Source: Cyanobacteria bacterium M_surface_7_m2_037 (GTDB lineage Bacteria > Cyanobacteriota > Cyanobacteriia > PCC-6307 > Cyanobiaceae). Taken from it: a stretch of DNA of 21,046 bases. The notes under the pieces were generated by a model. The model saw nothing but the letters and a program-made list of their open reading frames with translations, searched no databases and was not told where the DNA came from. The number at the start of each line of letters is the position of its first letter. Within the stretch, counting starts at the first letter, position 1. The DNA is taken from contig VGPP01000014.1 of the NCBI GenBank assembly GCA_016882585.1, positions 1 to 21,046 on the forward strand, written 5' to 3'. The position numbers were made by a program, and so were the translations under genes. Of the stretch, positions 1 through 7,308 are shown piece by piece.

Positions 1-38
1 GTGGCGGCACAGATCAGGGCAACAAAGAGAATTTCCAT
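1..38 (-). CDS. Possible 5' end of a small membrane or exported protein, cut by the window edge
   Basis: An ATG on the minus strand (bases 36-38) opens a frame that runs off the left edge. It encodes MEILFVALICAA, a hydrophobic start like a signal peptide or a short membrane segment. There is no clear ribosome binding site and only 12 codons are visible, so neither family nor function can be given. It may be chance. Confidence 0.25.
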   Translation of the reverse strand, partial: MEILFVALICAA

Positions 39-479
39 AGCAATGGCGAGAGCGAAAGAGCAGATCGACTAGATCCTGAACATGAAGCAAGACCCAGTAC
101 ACAGGCGCTATCGCCTGCACAAGTCAACCAAAGCTGACAGAGTCACCGCCGGATGTGACAATCACTACTCATTCAGTGGCCCGAATGATGCCCTTAACAG
201 GCATCAGTACTCACCAAAACTACCATGTTCATCCTGAGCTGACATCGGTCATTCTTGCCAATCAGAATTCAAGCATTGCTCTGGTTACATGGAATATCTT
301 GCCGTTGCAATGACCTGTTGGTGATCCGCCGTTGCAGCTGAACGCCTCACCTCCGCAGCGCACAGCGGGGGCGACGCTGATCGAGCCACAGGATCCGCTC
401 AGCCTGATTGGCGTGGCCTGTACTGGCATGCGCTCAACCGCAATGGCTACTAAGGCCCCATTTCAGCGCAGACTTCTTC
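39..479. other. Intergenic stretch left of the IS5 element, no convincing gene
   Basis: I see no recognisable gene here. A 51-codon frame at 82-237 (plus) and a frame starting at 332 are open, but neither has a good ribosome binding site or a protein-like pattern I recognise. The second frame runs into the insertion sequence. The stretch is AT-richer than the recD2 region. Confidence 0.4.
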
Positions 480-483
480 TTAA

Positions 484-506
484 GGGCACCTCGAATAATC
501 GGGATT
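484..506 (+). repeat. Left terminal inverted repeat of the IS5 element
   Basis: It starts GGGCACCTCGAA and matches the reverse complement of 1708-1730 at 19 of 23 positions, with the first 12 identical. TTAA precedes it at 480-483. Confidence 0.85.
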
Positions 507-611
507 CGCCGGCAATCGAACGACATTAAAAATGCCGCACCAGAAGCGGCGCATGGTGCATAGGCGCACCCCTATCTCATTTGACTCGGAAGCAAATTGC
601 GAGCTCTGTTG

Positions 612-1652
612 TCAGTGCGTCGCAACTGCAGCGAGACTGGAAGTGCGCTGGAGATAGCGGAGGAAGTTGAAGGTGAGATTTTTGAGCCCCCACCAGGCTT
701 CGGTTCTCGCCAGTCCAATTCTTCTGGTCATCTTTCCGCCCATCGACATTGTCATGCATCCAAAGACGTGCTCCACGCATGCTCTGATTGCGGATGTAAT
801 GCGATTAAGCTCTTTGGACGCTTCACTAAGCGGATTGTTGCGAGCTCCCTTTTCGTGAATCAGGCTTTCGAACCTGCCGAGGCTCAACAGATCCTCAAAG
901 CATTCGCCTGAATAGGCCGAATCGGCCCAGACATAGTCATGCTCATTCTCGGGATCTAGGAGTTGCGGGAGCATCTGGCTGTCATGAATATTGGCAGGCG
1001 TCACTGCATATCGACGGATGAAGCCATGGTCGACATCGATACAGATACTGTTCTTGTAGCCGTAATGGTTGACTCCGTTCTTTTTGACCCAGCGTGCATC
1101 TAAGTCCTTCTGCTGCAGTCGATCTGCATTTTCATCCCAGCCCTCTGGAATCCTTCCTGCTTTGATTTCCTTGTTCTCGTCGCGGGTATTGCGCTGCTTT
1201 GGAACAGGGACAAGAGTGGCATCGATGATCTGACCGCCGCGAGCCTGCAGGCCCTGCGACCGCAGGTAAGCCTCGAACATCTCGAAGAGCTCCTCGATGA
1301 CCTCCGCCTTTCGCAGTCTCTCTCTGAAGAAGGCGATCGTGGTTGCATCAGGAATGCTGTTCATCACGCCAAGCCCGACAAACTCTTCGAAGGAGCGCCT
1401 GTCATTGACCTGAAATTCAACCTCTTCATCGCTGAGATTGAACAACTGCTGAAGGATCAGCATCTTGAAGAGGATCAGCGGATTAATCCGCTTTCGCCCC
1501 GCGTTGCTCTTCCGGTCTTGCGCGTAGCCTTTCTCATGTAGTGGTCGAAATGACTCCCACGGGATCGCTTCTGGTAGCTGCATGAGTACCGGCTTTTTCT
1601 GCTGAAGCTTGGCGACTCTGTTCTGTTCGTCCCAGAAGCCTCTTTGACCCAC
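612..1652 (-). CDS. IS5-family DDE transposase
   Basis: This 346-residue protein cuts and pastes its own insertion sequence. The N-terminal part (about 1-135) carries the family opening MGQRGFWDEQ and a helix-rich DNA-binding region. The catalytic RNase-H-like domain has D144 in the context IIDATLVPVPKQRN, D244 in YVWADSAYSGE and E294 in VEHVFGCM, which is the expected DDE triad. The length is normal for this IS5 subgroup. The start is GTG at 1650-1652; no in-frame ATG lies just upstream and no strong ribosome binding site is seen, as is usual for transposases. It sits between perfect 12-bp terminal repeats and shows no frameshift, so it is probably functional. Confidence 0.92.
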   Translation of the reverse strand: MGQRGFWDEQNRVAKLQQKKPVLMQLPEAIPWESFRPLHEKGYAQDRKSNAGRKRINPLILFKMLILQQLFNLSDEEVEFQVNDRRSFEEFVGLGVMNSIPDATTIAFFRERLRKAEVIEELFEMFEAYLRSQGLQARGGQIIDATLVPVPKQRNTRDENKEIKAGRIPEGWDENADRLQQKDLDARWVKKNGVNHYGYKNSICIDVDHGFIRRYAVTPANIHDSQMLPQLLDPENEHDYVWADSAYSGECFEDLLSLGRFESLIHEKGARNNPLSEASKELNRITSAIRACVEHVFGCMTMSMGGKMTRRIGLARTEAWWGLKNLTFNFLRYLQRTSSLAAVATH

Positions 1653-1707
1653 AGCCTGAGCGAATCAGATGACTCATAATAGCGGGTTTCATCTGGCAAT
1701 CACGCTC

Positions 1708-1730
1708 CATTCGGATTTTTCGAGGTGCCC
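1708..1730 (-). repeat. Right terminal inverted repeat of the IS5 element
   Basis: It ends TTCGAGGTGCCC, the exact complement of the left terminus, and is followed by TTAA at 1731-1734. Confidence 0.85.
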
Positions 1731-1887
1731 TTAAGGCGTTGTTGAAAGTCAGAGAACCGTATCGATTACTGCGATCCACGACATTGCCAGGCCTTTCGAT
1801 ACAGGGATCGGTCACCCAGATCATTCCAGATCGCACCGCGTTCTGCAGGGATGCTCACGGCTCCATGCAATATCAAAACCAAGAGCG

Positions 1888-2685
1888 ATGTCCGCGCGCA
1901 TTCTGACCGTCGATCTGGACGACTCCATTCGTGAAGAACTACCGAATCGGTTGATCAGACTTGGGCACAGCGTCCTTACCGCAGATCATGTCGACGACGC
2001 TTTACGCCTGTTGCGCCTCACCTGCCCTCATCTGATCATCCTGGATGGTGAGATGTGGCTATACAGCCTGATGGCAGTACGCCAGCACTCCAATACACCG
2101 CTCATCCTTCTTAAATCCAATGACGAGGTCAGAGAACGCGTGAGCGCACTCCAGCTTGGTGCTGATGATGTTGTGATCAAACCCTTTAGCGTCAGGGAGC
2201 TGGAGGCACGGATCAGGGCGCTCCTAAGGCGAGTTAACCGCCACTCAGACGTCGTTATTGATCAGGATGAAGAGCGTTCTTCTCAGGGTTTAATCCTTGG
2301 AGATTTACATCTCTACTTCCAGCGTCGTCAAGCATTCCGCGGTCAGCAACGCATCAGGCTGACGGACCAAGAGATGAAGTTACTGGAGGTACTGATCAGC
2401 CACGCCGGTGAAAGACTCACTCGTCGAGAACTTGTGCAAACCGTCTGGGGGTATGACTCCGAATTCATCTCAATGCGCAGATTGGTTGATTCAGCCGTTT
2501 CACGCCTCAGAGCCAAGCTTGAGGTGGATCCGGACGATCCGGAATTGATTCTGACCATCCGCGGCGTGGGCTACATGTTTCGCCGAGTCCATCACGAGCC
2601 AGACGCCAACCCGGAGAACGGAGGCATTGGCGTTGCGGATCTGGAAGCCTGGCGCGCACGTCAATGGGGGCTTCCACCTCCGTAA
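1888..2685 (+). CDS. OmpR/RpaB-type response regulator with a degenerate receiver domain
   Basis: This 265-residue protein has a receiver domain (about 4-117) followed by an OmpR/PhoB winged helix (about 134-232) ending LTIRGVGYMF, so it should bind DNA. The winged helix is well preserved (RLTDQEMKLLEVL, LTRRELVQTVWGY, VDSAVSRLRAKLE). The receiver is odd. D53 in LIILDGEMW keeps the phospho-acceptor and K98 in VIKPF is present. The usual acidic pair near residue 10 reads DLD, the Thr/Ser switch position is K76, and about four residues are missing after D53. A roughly 30-residue tail follows the winged helix. By analogy with RpaB it would act in stress or light signalling, but this is inference. 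Phosphorylation may be weak or absent. No histidine kinase lies nearby. One sampled 60-base line is about 52% GC against 68% in recD2. Confidence 0.85.
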   Translation: MSARILTVDLDDSIREELPNRLIRLGHSVLTADHVDDALRLLRLTCPHLIILDGEMWLYSLMAVRQHSNTPLILLKSNDEVRERVSALQLGADDVVIKPFSVRELEARIRALLRRVNRHSDVVIDQDEERSSQGLILGDLHLYFQRRQAFRGQQRIRLTDQEMKLLEVLISHAGERLTRRELVQTVWGYDSEFISMRRLVDSAVSRLRAKLEVDPDDPELILTIRGVGYMFRRVHHEPDANPENGGIGVADLEAWRARQWGLPPP

Positions 2686-2809
2686 GACCGCTGTTGCATC
2701 GACGCCCATGCGCTGTGTTTTCAGCCTACGCGTCGCGTTACCAACACCAATCCCACACAGTGCACGCCCAGCCCAGTCCGCCCATTGATGGTTCTGCCAA
2801 TGTGGCTTG

Positions 2810-2911
2810 ATGGAGCGCACTGACCTCTTGATCGCTGCCTTGGCATGCGGGGCAGCCGTGTCCACCTTGTTGGCCTGGATGTTTGCTGCCCTCAGCCAGT
2901 CACGTCAGTAG
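2810..2911 (+). CDS. Small putative membrane protein, 33 aa
   Basis: A short frame starts at ATG 2810 and stops at TAG 2909-2911. After the charged start MERTDLL it encodes one hydrophobic stretch (about residues 5-28: LLIAALACGAAVSTLLAWMF) and ends in a polar SQSRQ. This is the usual look of a single-pass cyanobacterial mini-protein. Its 3' end overlaps a small gene on the other strand by 12 bp. No strong ribosome binding site is seen. Function unknown; the call rests only on composition. Confidence 0.45.
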   Translation: MERTDLLIAALACGAAVSTLLAWMFAALSQSRQ

Positions 2912-3112
2912 CAAGGACCCAGAGGCCTGCTTCTTTTTGGACTGACAGCCTGAGACCATCGCGACCACGAGATGACTTGTGGCATCAATAATCCGGTATG
3001 TCCGTCCGTCTGAGCAGGAGCGGACCTGTGCTTCTTGATACGCCCAGTACTCCTGAGCAGTGCGGCCTTTTTGCCGCCATCCATCGGGATGAAGACATTC
3101 AATGATGAACAT
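2900..3112 (-). CDS. Hypothetical small protein, 70 aa
   Basis: I do not recognise the family with certainty. The frame from ATG 3110-3112 begins MFIIECLHPDGWRQKG and continues with Gln/Glu- and Tyr-rich sequence to RIIDATSHLVVAMV, which looks like a folded small alpha/beta protein. The C-terminal 15 residues are Lys/Ser-rich and may be unstructured. A TTG two codons upstream is an alternative start. There is no signal peptide or membrane segment. It converges with the 33-aa membrane peptide, and the next gene in the same direction is 3239-3487. The gene could also be a chance frame. Confidence 0.4.
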   Translation of the reverse strand: MFIIECLHPDGWRQKGRTAQEYWAYQEAQVRSCSDGRTYRIIDATSHLVVAMVSGCQSKKKQASGSLLLT

Positions 3113-3238
3113 CGTCAAGGATTCTGATCTCTCTCTATCTAAGAGCTAGAGATGGCTAGATCGCGTCCATTCTCTGCAAGATTTTGGGATCACGATCTTC
3201 ACCCCTCCTTAACGGTCGTCATCAGCACAGAATCCCCC

Positions 3239-3487
3239 TCATGTCTTCACTTCAAAACCATAGTGCGCACGTTTGGTCATCTTGCTGTCAATCGGACAAC
3301 AGCGACCGAGTTCACTCGCCAACGCTGTTTCCAGTACATCTCCACTATGCGCTGCGATCAGCCTGAAGTCGTGACCCGTGACTCTGCATCGCCGCCGGGC
3401 CGTTCGTTGGGCGTTCCAGATGGAATGACGGGCGACAACATCCACCCACAGACCCGTGAACGCATCACGCCGTTGAATGATGAGCAT
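3239..3487 (-). CDS. Hypothetical small basic protein, 82 aa
   Basis: The frame starting at ATG 3485-3487 begins MLIIQRRDAFTGLWVDVV and goes on with many Arg residues and the pattern GHDFRLIAAHSGDVLE. It reads like a compact beta-rich picocyanobacterial hypothetical. A longer version would start at 3547, but its extra 20 residues look non-native. Purine-rich AAAGAG and AAGGAAG lie just upstream and could bind the ribosome. It shares direction and the opening pattern (F/L-I-I-x-x-R/L) with the gene at 2900-3112, so the two may be distant relatives; this is weak. Function unknown. Confidence 0.42.
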   Translation of the reverse strand: MLIIQRRDAFTGLWVDVVARHSIWNAQRTARRRCRVTGHDFRLIAAHSGDVLETALASELGRCCPIDSKMTKRAHYGFEVKT

Positions 3488-3684
3488 GCTCTTTGATCGC
3501 TGACTTCCTTGATGTTCACACTGAGGAGGCCGTTCTGCCGAAAACAATCAGTTCGCTTTGGGATCAATCCAGTCGACTGTATGCAGCGTTACCTTTCCCG
3601 TTCATTGTGAGCAGAAGCATATGCATGACAGCCGATTCAAGATCCCCGGTATCCCATCCCACCATCAGCATGATCAGCCAATGG

Positions 3685-3702
3685 CCCCATCGCTTGATGG
3701 GG
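3685..3702 (+). other. Perfect hairpin touching the recD2 start
   Basis: CCCCATC, loop GCTT, GATGGGG: seven base pairs with a four-base loop, ending one base before the proposed GTG start at 3704. The 3' arm is the only Shine-Dalgarno-like sequence near that start, so in the transcript the hairpin could mask it. No U-run follows, so it is not a terminator. The remainder of 3488-3684 holds no gene I can support. Confidence 0.5.
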
Positions 3703-3703
3703 T

Positions 3704-5947
3704 GTGCCCAAGCCGAACCACACCAGCACCTTGTCCGAGCCCATCAATGAAGTGCTCGCTGGATCGGTGGAGCGCGTCATCTTCCATAACCCCGCCAACG
3801 GGTTCTGCGTGTTGCGCATCAAGGCGCGCAGTCATCGCGAGCTGGTCACCGTGGTGGGTCATGCCGCAGAGATCAGCGCCGGTGAATGGATCACCGTCTC
3901 TGGTCAGTGGCACAACGACCGGGAACACGGTCTGCAATTCAAGGCCGCCTTTCTGCGTGCGTCTGCACCCACCACGGCCGAGGGGATCGAGAAGTACCTC
4001 GGCTCCGGGATGATCCGCGGGATCGGCCCCATTTATGCCGCCAAGTTGGTCAGCGTCTTCGGGTCGGAGGTGTTCGAGGTGATCGAGCAAGCCCCCGAAC
4101 GCCTCCTGGAGGTACCTGGCATCGGCAAGGTGCGCGCCAGCCGCATCGCCCAGGCCTGGGCTGATCAGAAGGTGGTGCGCGAGATCATGGTCTTCCTGCA
4201 CAGCCATGGCGTGGGCACCGCCCGGGCCGTGCGGATCTTCAAGACGTATGGCAACGACGCCGTGCAGGTGATGGCGGAGAACCCCTATCGCCTGGCGCGC
4301 GACATCCGCGGCATCGGCTTTCGCACGGCTGATGCCATCGCCAACCGCCTGGGCATTGCAGCCGATGCACGGATCCGCCTGCGCGCTGGCCTGCAATACG
4401 CCTTGCTGGAGGCCACCAATGACGGCCACTGCGGCCTGCCCACAGCCGAACTGCTCCAGCTGGCGACCGCACTGCTCACACGGGAGGAGGCCGGCGGCAC
4501 GGTCATCACCCCGCAACCTGAGCAGCTGGTGGCTGCCCTGGACAACGAACTGGCTGATTCGGCTCTGATCGCCGATCAGCTCGGTGAGCAGCCTGCGATC
4601 TTTCTCGGCCACCTGCACCGCGGCGAGGCGAGCATCGCCGAGTCCCTCCTGACCCTGCGCGAGGGCCAACCGCCCTGGCAGCTCAGCGAACGCGGCGCCA
4701 TCGACCCCGCCCGGGCCATCCCCTGGGTGGAGCAGCACCTGGCGATCAGCCTCGCTGCCAGCCAGCGCGCTGCGGTGGAGCAGGCCCTGGTCAGCAAGGT
4801 GCTGGTGATCACCGGTGGCCCGGGCGTGGGCAAGACCACCCTGATCAAGGCCATCCTCCAGATCTTGGCGGCACGGCGACTACGGATCCAACTCTGTGCT
4901 CCTACGGGCCGCGCCGCCAAGCGCATCAGCGAAACCACTGGATTGGAGGCGCGCACCATTCATCGTTTGCTGGAGTTCGATCCCGCTTCCCATGGCTTCC
5001 GCCGCAACGTGGACCTGCCGCTCGAGTGCGACCTGTTGGTGGTGGATGAAACGTCGATGGTCGATGTGCCGTTAATGGCGTCTCTCCTGGAAGCACTCCC
5101 GGAATCTGCTGCGCTCTTGCTGGTGGGTGATGTGGATCAGCTGCCCTCCGTTGGCCCAGGCCAGGTGCTCGGCGATCTGATCGCCAGTGGAGTGCTGCCG
5201 GTGGCGCGGCTCACCGAGGTGTTCCGTCAGGCCGCTGCCAGCCGCATCATCACCAGCGCCCATGCAGTGAACCAGGGCCGGATCCCGGATCTGCGACCGG
5301 CCGCCGACCCTGATCACTGCGATTTCTTCTTTGCTCCGGCTGAAACGGCCGAGCAGGCCGTTGCCCTGATCCTCAAGCTGGTGAGCGAGCGGATCCCGCA
5401 GCGCTTTGGCCTTGATCCGATCCAACAGGTGCAGGTGCTCTGCCCGATGGCCCGCGGTGGTTGCGGTAGCCGCGCTCTGAACGTGGAGCTCCAGCAACGG
5501 CTCAACCCCGATCCGCCTGAACAGGTGGAGCGCTTTGGCTGGCGCTTTGCACCGGGCGACAAGGTGATGCAGATCGCCAATGACTACGAGAAGGACGTCT
5601 TCAATGGTGATCTGGGCACAGTGGATGCGATCGACCCCGATGCCAGCGAACTTGCGGTGCTCTTCGACGGCCGCACTGTGCTCTATGGCTGGGGTGAACT
5701 CGACAATCTTGTTCCTGCTTACGCCTGCACCATCCACAAGAGCCAGGGCAGTGAATACCCGGCGGTGGTGATCCCGCTACTGACGCAGCACTACGCCATG
5801 TTGCAGCGCAATCTCGTGTACACCGGCATCACACGCGGGAAGCAGCTTGTGGTTCTGGTGGGTCAAAGCAAGGCCCTGGCGATGGCGGTCAAGAACCACT
5901 TGGGAAGCGGCCGCCACACACGGCTGCGGGAGCTCCTGAGCGGCTGA
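3704..5947 (+). CDS. recD2: RecD2-type 5'-3' DNA helicase (RecD/TraA family)
   Basis: This 747-residue protein is an ATP-driven helicase of superfamily 1B that unwinds DNA 5' to 3' in repair and replication-fork maintenance in bacteria without RecBCD. An N-terminal OB-like region (about 18-90, HNPANGFCVLRIKA) leads into helix-hairpin-helix repeats (about 100-215, MIRGIGPIYAAKL, VPGIGKVRA, IRGIGFRTADAIA). The motor follows: Walker A GGPGVGKTT at 371-379, Walker B LLVVDETSMVD with D448/E449, then LLVGDVDQLPSVGPG. Near the C-terminus are ACTIHKSQGSEYPAVV (K679) and NLVYTGITRGKQ with the arginine finger. Length and order match the family. The start is uncertain: GTG 3704 is the first start codon in frame but lacks a well-spaced ribosome binding site. 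The gene is GC-rich and intact. Confidence 0.95.
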   Translation: MPKPNHTSTLSEPINEVLAGSVERVIFHNPANGFCVLRIKARSHRELVTVVGHAAEISAGEWITVSGQWHNDREHGLQFKAAFLRASAPTTAEGIEKYLGSGMIRGIGPIYAAKLVSVFGSEVFEVIEQAPERLLEVPGIGKVRASRIAQAWADQKVVREIMVFLHSHGVGTARAVRIFKTYGNDAVQVMAENPYRLARDIRGIGFRTADAIANRLGIAADARIRLRAGLQYALLEATNDGHCGLPTAELLQLATALLTREEAGGTVITPQPEQLVAALDNELADSALIADQLGEQPAIFLGHLHRGEASIAESLLTLREGQPPWQLSERGAIDPARAIPWVEQHLAISLAASQRAAVEQALVSKVLVITGGPGVGKTTLIKAILQILAARRLRIQLCAPTGRAAKRISETTGLEARTIHRLLEFDPASHGFRRNVDLPLECDLLVVDETSMVDVPLMASLLEALPESAALLLVGDVDQLPSVGPGQVLGDLIASGVLPVARLTEVFRQAAASRIITSAHAVNQGRIPDLRPAADPDHCDFFFAPAETAEQAVALILKLVSERIPQRFGLDPIQQVQVLCPMARGGCGSRALNVELQQRLNPDPPEQVERFGWRFAPGDKVMQIANDYEKDVFNGDLGTVDAIDPDASELAVLFDGRTVLYGWGELDNLVPAYACTIHKSQGSEYPAVVIPLLTQHYAMLQRNLVYTGITRGKQLVVLVGQSKALAMAVKNHLGSGRHTRLRELLSG

Positions 5948-6071
5948 GACGCGCGCACATCGCCAACGCATCGGTGGCTACAGCCAGATGATCTCTTAGT
6001 AGCGGTTGCTACAAGAGCAGGGATGGGCGGCTCCGTACGGTCGCGCCACAACAAACGGATGCAGGAGTTAG

Positions 6072-6248
6072 ATGGCTGCCGCTCTAAGAATCGGATTGGA
6101 AGAAGCGGCCCCGAGCCATTCTCATCAAGCCAGGACTGACCACGCTCATTACAACCAGGCCACAGCAGAAGGGCAGCCGGCTGTCGTGACGCAGGCTGCG
6201 CTGATCCCTCCGATGGGGATGGTGTCCTACAAGACCACCAGCTGTTGA
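6072..6248 (+). CDS. 58-aa peptide, family member A (paralogue at 14146)
   Basis: The ATG at 6072-6074 follows a good AGGAG ribosome binding site (6063-6067) and the frame stops at TGA 6246-6248. The first half is His- and Ala-rich with no membrane segment. The last 33 residues align without a gap to the peptide at 14146-14325, with 12 identities including the block QATAEG and the ending SYKT. That two separate frames in one window share this tail and the same distance to the stop argues strongly that both are real. I do not recognise the family. It follows recD2 by 124 bases and converges with the gene at 6268-6540. Candidate roles, such as a secreted or modified peptide, are guesses. Confidence 0.65.
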   Translation: MAAALRIGLEEAAPSHSHQARTDHAHYNQATAEGQPAVVTQAALIPPMGMVSYKTTSC

Positions 6249-6267
6249 GAGCGCTGCAAACGACGGC

Positions 6268-6540
6268 TCAGGTTTGCAACGCACAGAGCAGTGCTGAAGG
6301 CAGCCGGCAGGTGCGCCAGTCGCCATTGCCGGTGCACACCTCAACGCCGATCAAGGTGTTTGTGTCGCTGACTCCCGAGGCCAGCACCCAATCGATGGCG
6401 TCAGCGATCGCCTCATCCATGCTCTGGTACTCGCCATCGAGCTGCGCATGGGGTTCGCAGCAACCATCAATCAAGCGGTAGCGGCGCTCGACGCGCACAT
6501 GGTGGCGCTGCACTTGAACCGTCGTGGCCGCCGCTGTCAT
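6268..6540 (-). CDS. Hypothetical picocyanobacterial protein, 90 aa
   Basis: The frame from ATG 6538-6540 encodes a soluble protein with Arg-rich beta strands at the start (VRVERRYRLIDG), an acidic helix (YQSMDEAIADAIDWVL) and a closing strand pair IGVEVCTGNGDWRTCRLP. The last block resembles, from memory, small conserved Synechococcus hypotheticals. A longer frame begins at 6645, but its extra 35 residues are Pro/Gly-rich and overlap the sepF-like gene on the other strand. CAGGG just before the chosen ATG is a weak ribosome binding site. Function unknown. It converges with the 58-aa peptide gene, 19 bases apart. Confidence 0.65.
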   Translation of the reverse strand: MTAAATTVQVQRHHVRVERRYRLIDGCCEPHAQLDGEYQSMDEAIADAIDWVLASGVSDTNTLIGVEVCTGNGDWRTCRLPSALLCALQT

Positions 6541-6635
6541 CCCTGCCGATCCGCCCGTTGTCCAACCATCTTTGGCAGCTGGCACGGCACCGGTGGTGTT
6601 CGGCAACACTGTCTTAGGGATTGGCCGCGTGATGC

Positions 6636-6908
6636 ATGGACCCACCTGGTGTGAGGCCCTTTGGTGTGTGGCTTCCGCAGGACACGATCCTGCGCACTCG
6701 CCGGCTGAGTGAGGCTCAGATCGCAGTGGAGGCGATCCGTCAACGCCATTGCGTGCTGCTCCAGCTGGAGGACGCCGAGCCAGCGGAGGTGCAGCGCATC
6801 GTGGACTTTGTTGCCGGCGCTATCAGTGCCCTCGATGGCCAGGTCGAGCGCATCAGGGACGCCACTGCTCTATTCAGCCCTGCTGGCGTCGGCGTCAGTC
6901 GCCGGTAA
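6636..6908 (+). CDS. sepF: SepF-like cell-division protein, short form
   Basis: SepF binds FtsZ and tethers the division ring to the membrane in cyanobacteria, Gram-positives and archaea. Residues about 20-88 match the SepF core: SEAQIAVEAIRQRHCVLLQLEDAEPAEVQRIVDFVAG, then ISALDGQVERI and TALFSPAGVGV, the order of strands and helices expected. At 90 residues the protein is about half the usual length. It lacks the N-terminal amphipathic membrane helix and the linker, so it cannot anchor a ring in the usual way. The start ATG at 6636 has no strong ribosome binding site, and no upstream in-frame sequence restores the missing part. It is probably a second, SepF-domain-only paralogue, because the main sepF in cyanobacteria normally sits elsewhere with other genes. 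Confidence 0.72.
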   Translation: MDPPGVRPFGVWLPQDTILRTRRLSEAQIAVEAIRQRHCVLLQLEDAEPAEVQRIVDFVAGAISALDGQVERIRDATALFSPAGVGVSRR

Positions 6909-6910
6909 TT

Positions 6911-6939
6911 TGATAAGAATTGTCGCGCTCGATACAAAT
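6911..6939 (+). promoter_or_regulatory. Candidate sigma-70-type promoter
   Basis: TTGATA, a 17-base spacer and TACAAA (6934-6939) match the housekeeping consensus at five of six and four of six positions. The site lies about 80 bases before the DUF3136-like gene and just after the sepF-like stop, in a locally AT-rich patch. It is unconfirmed by any start-site data. Confidence 0.35.
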
Positions 6940-7020
6940 CAGAACTTGTCCTCGAATGGGGGCTTGTGCAGGCTCAATCCAGCGTTGCGTAATCAAGCGT
7001 GACCTGCCCATTGCTCTCCC

Positions 7021-7260
7021 ATGGCAGCCCCCACCTACACATCCTCATTGACCATCGGCGAGCTGGAAGCCAGCTTCCCGGTGTATTGCAAAGCACTGCG
7101 ATTGCTGGTCCGTGATGGTGTGAGCGAAAACAAGGCACGCCGCACTGTTTGCTGGAACCGGCTTGAAACACTGCACGGTTGCCTGCCCCGCCAATATCGC
7201 GATCCTCACTTCATGTATGTCCTGTTCAAGCGCGACCTGAATCAGACGTGCGCGGGCTGA
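7021..7260 (+). CDS. DUF3136-like small protein, 79 aa
   Basis: The protein opens its conserved part with LTIGELEASFPVYCKALRLLVRDG, followed by VCWNRLETLHGCLPRQY and a closing FMYVLFKRDLNQ. From memory this is the pattern of DUF3136, a family restricted to Synechococcus and Prochlorococcus and of unknown function. The length is typical, and there is no signal peptide or membrane segment. The start ATG 7021 has no clear ribosome binding site, which is common in picocyanobacteria. A candidate promoter lies upstream at 6911-6939. The next gene is in the same reading frame after the TGA. Confidence 0.8.
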   Translation: MAAPTYTSSLTIGELEASFPVYCKALRLLVRDGVSENKARRTVCWNRLETLHGCLPRQYRDPHFMYVLFKRDLNQTCAG

Positions 7261-7308
7261 CCTGATCCCAGTCCTGAGGGACAATCAACACCACTTGTCC
7301 TGCAGCGC

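Larger units (their letters stand above)
484..1730 (-). mobile_element. Complete IS5-family insertion sequence (1247 bp)
   Basis: The element is bounded by inverted repeats that begin GGGCACCTCGAA at both ends: 12 perfect bases, then an imperfect extension to about 23. TTAA lies directly outside each end (480-483 and 1731-1734) and fits a 4-bp target duplication. TTAA is palindromic, so it could also be read as part of longer inverted repeats. The interior is filled by one transposase gene on the minus strand with all three catalytic acids. Nothing is visibly broken, so it may be mobile. The flanks joined together do not reconstitute a gene I recognise. Confidence 0.9.

Noticed and set aside
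332..529. 65-codon frame running into the left end of the IS5 element
   Set aside because: No ribosome binding site, no family resemblance, and the frame joined across the insertion does not continue as a sensible protein.
3674..4738. Long open frame (354 codons) antisense to recD2
   Set aside because: It mirrors the GC-rich codons of recD2, is very rich in Gly, Ala, His and Leu as antisense frames are, and has no recognisable domain.
5072..5737. Second antisense frame (221 codons) inside recD2
   Set aside because: Same explanation: a shadow of the helicase motor domain with no independent evidence.
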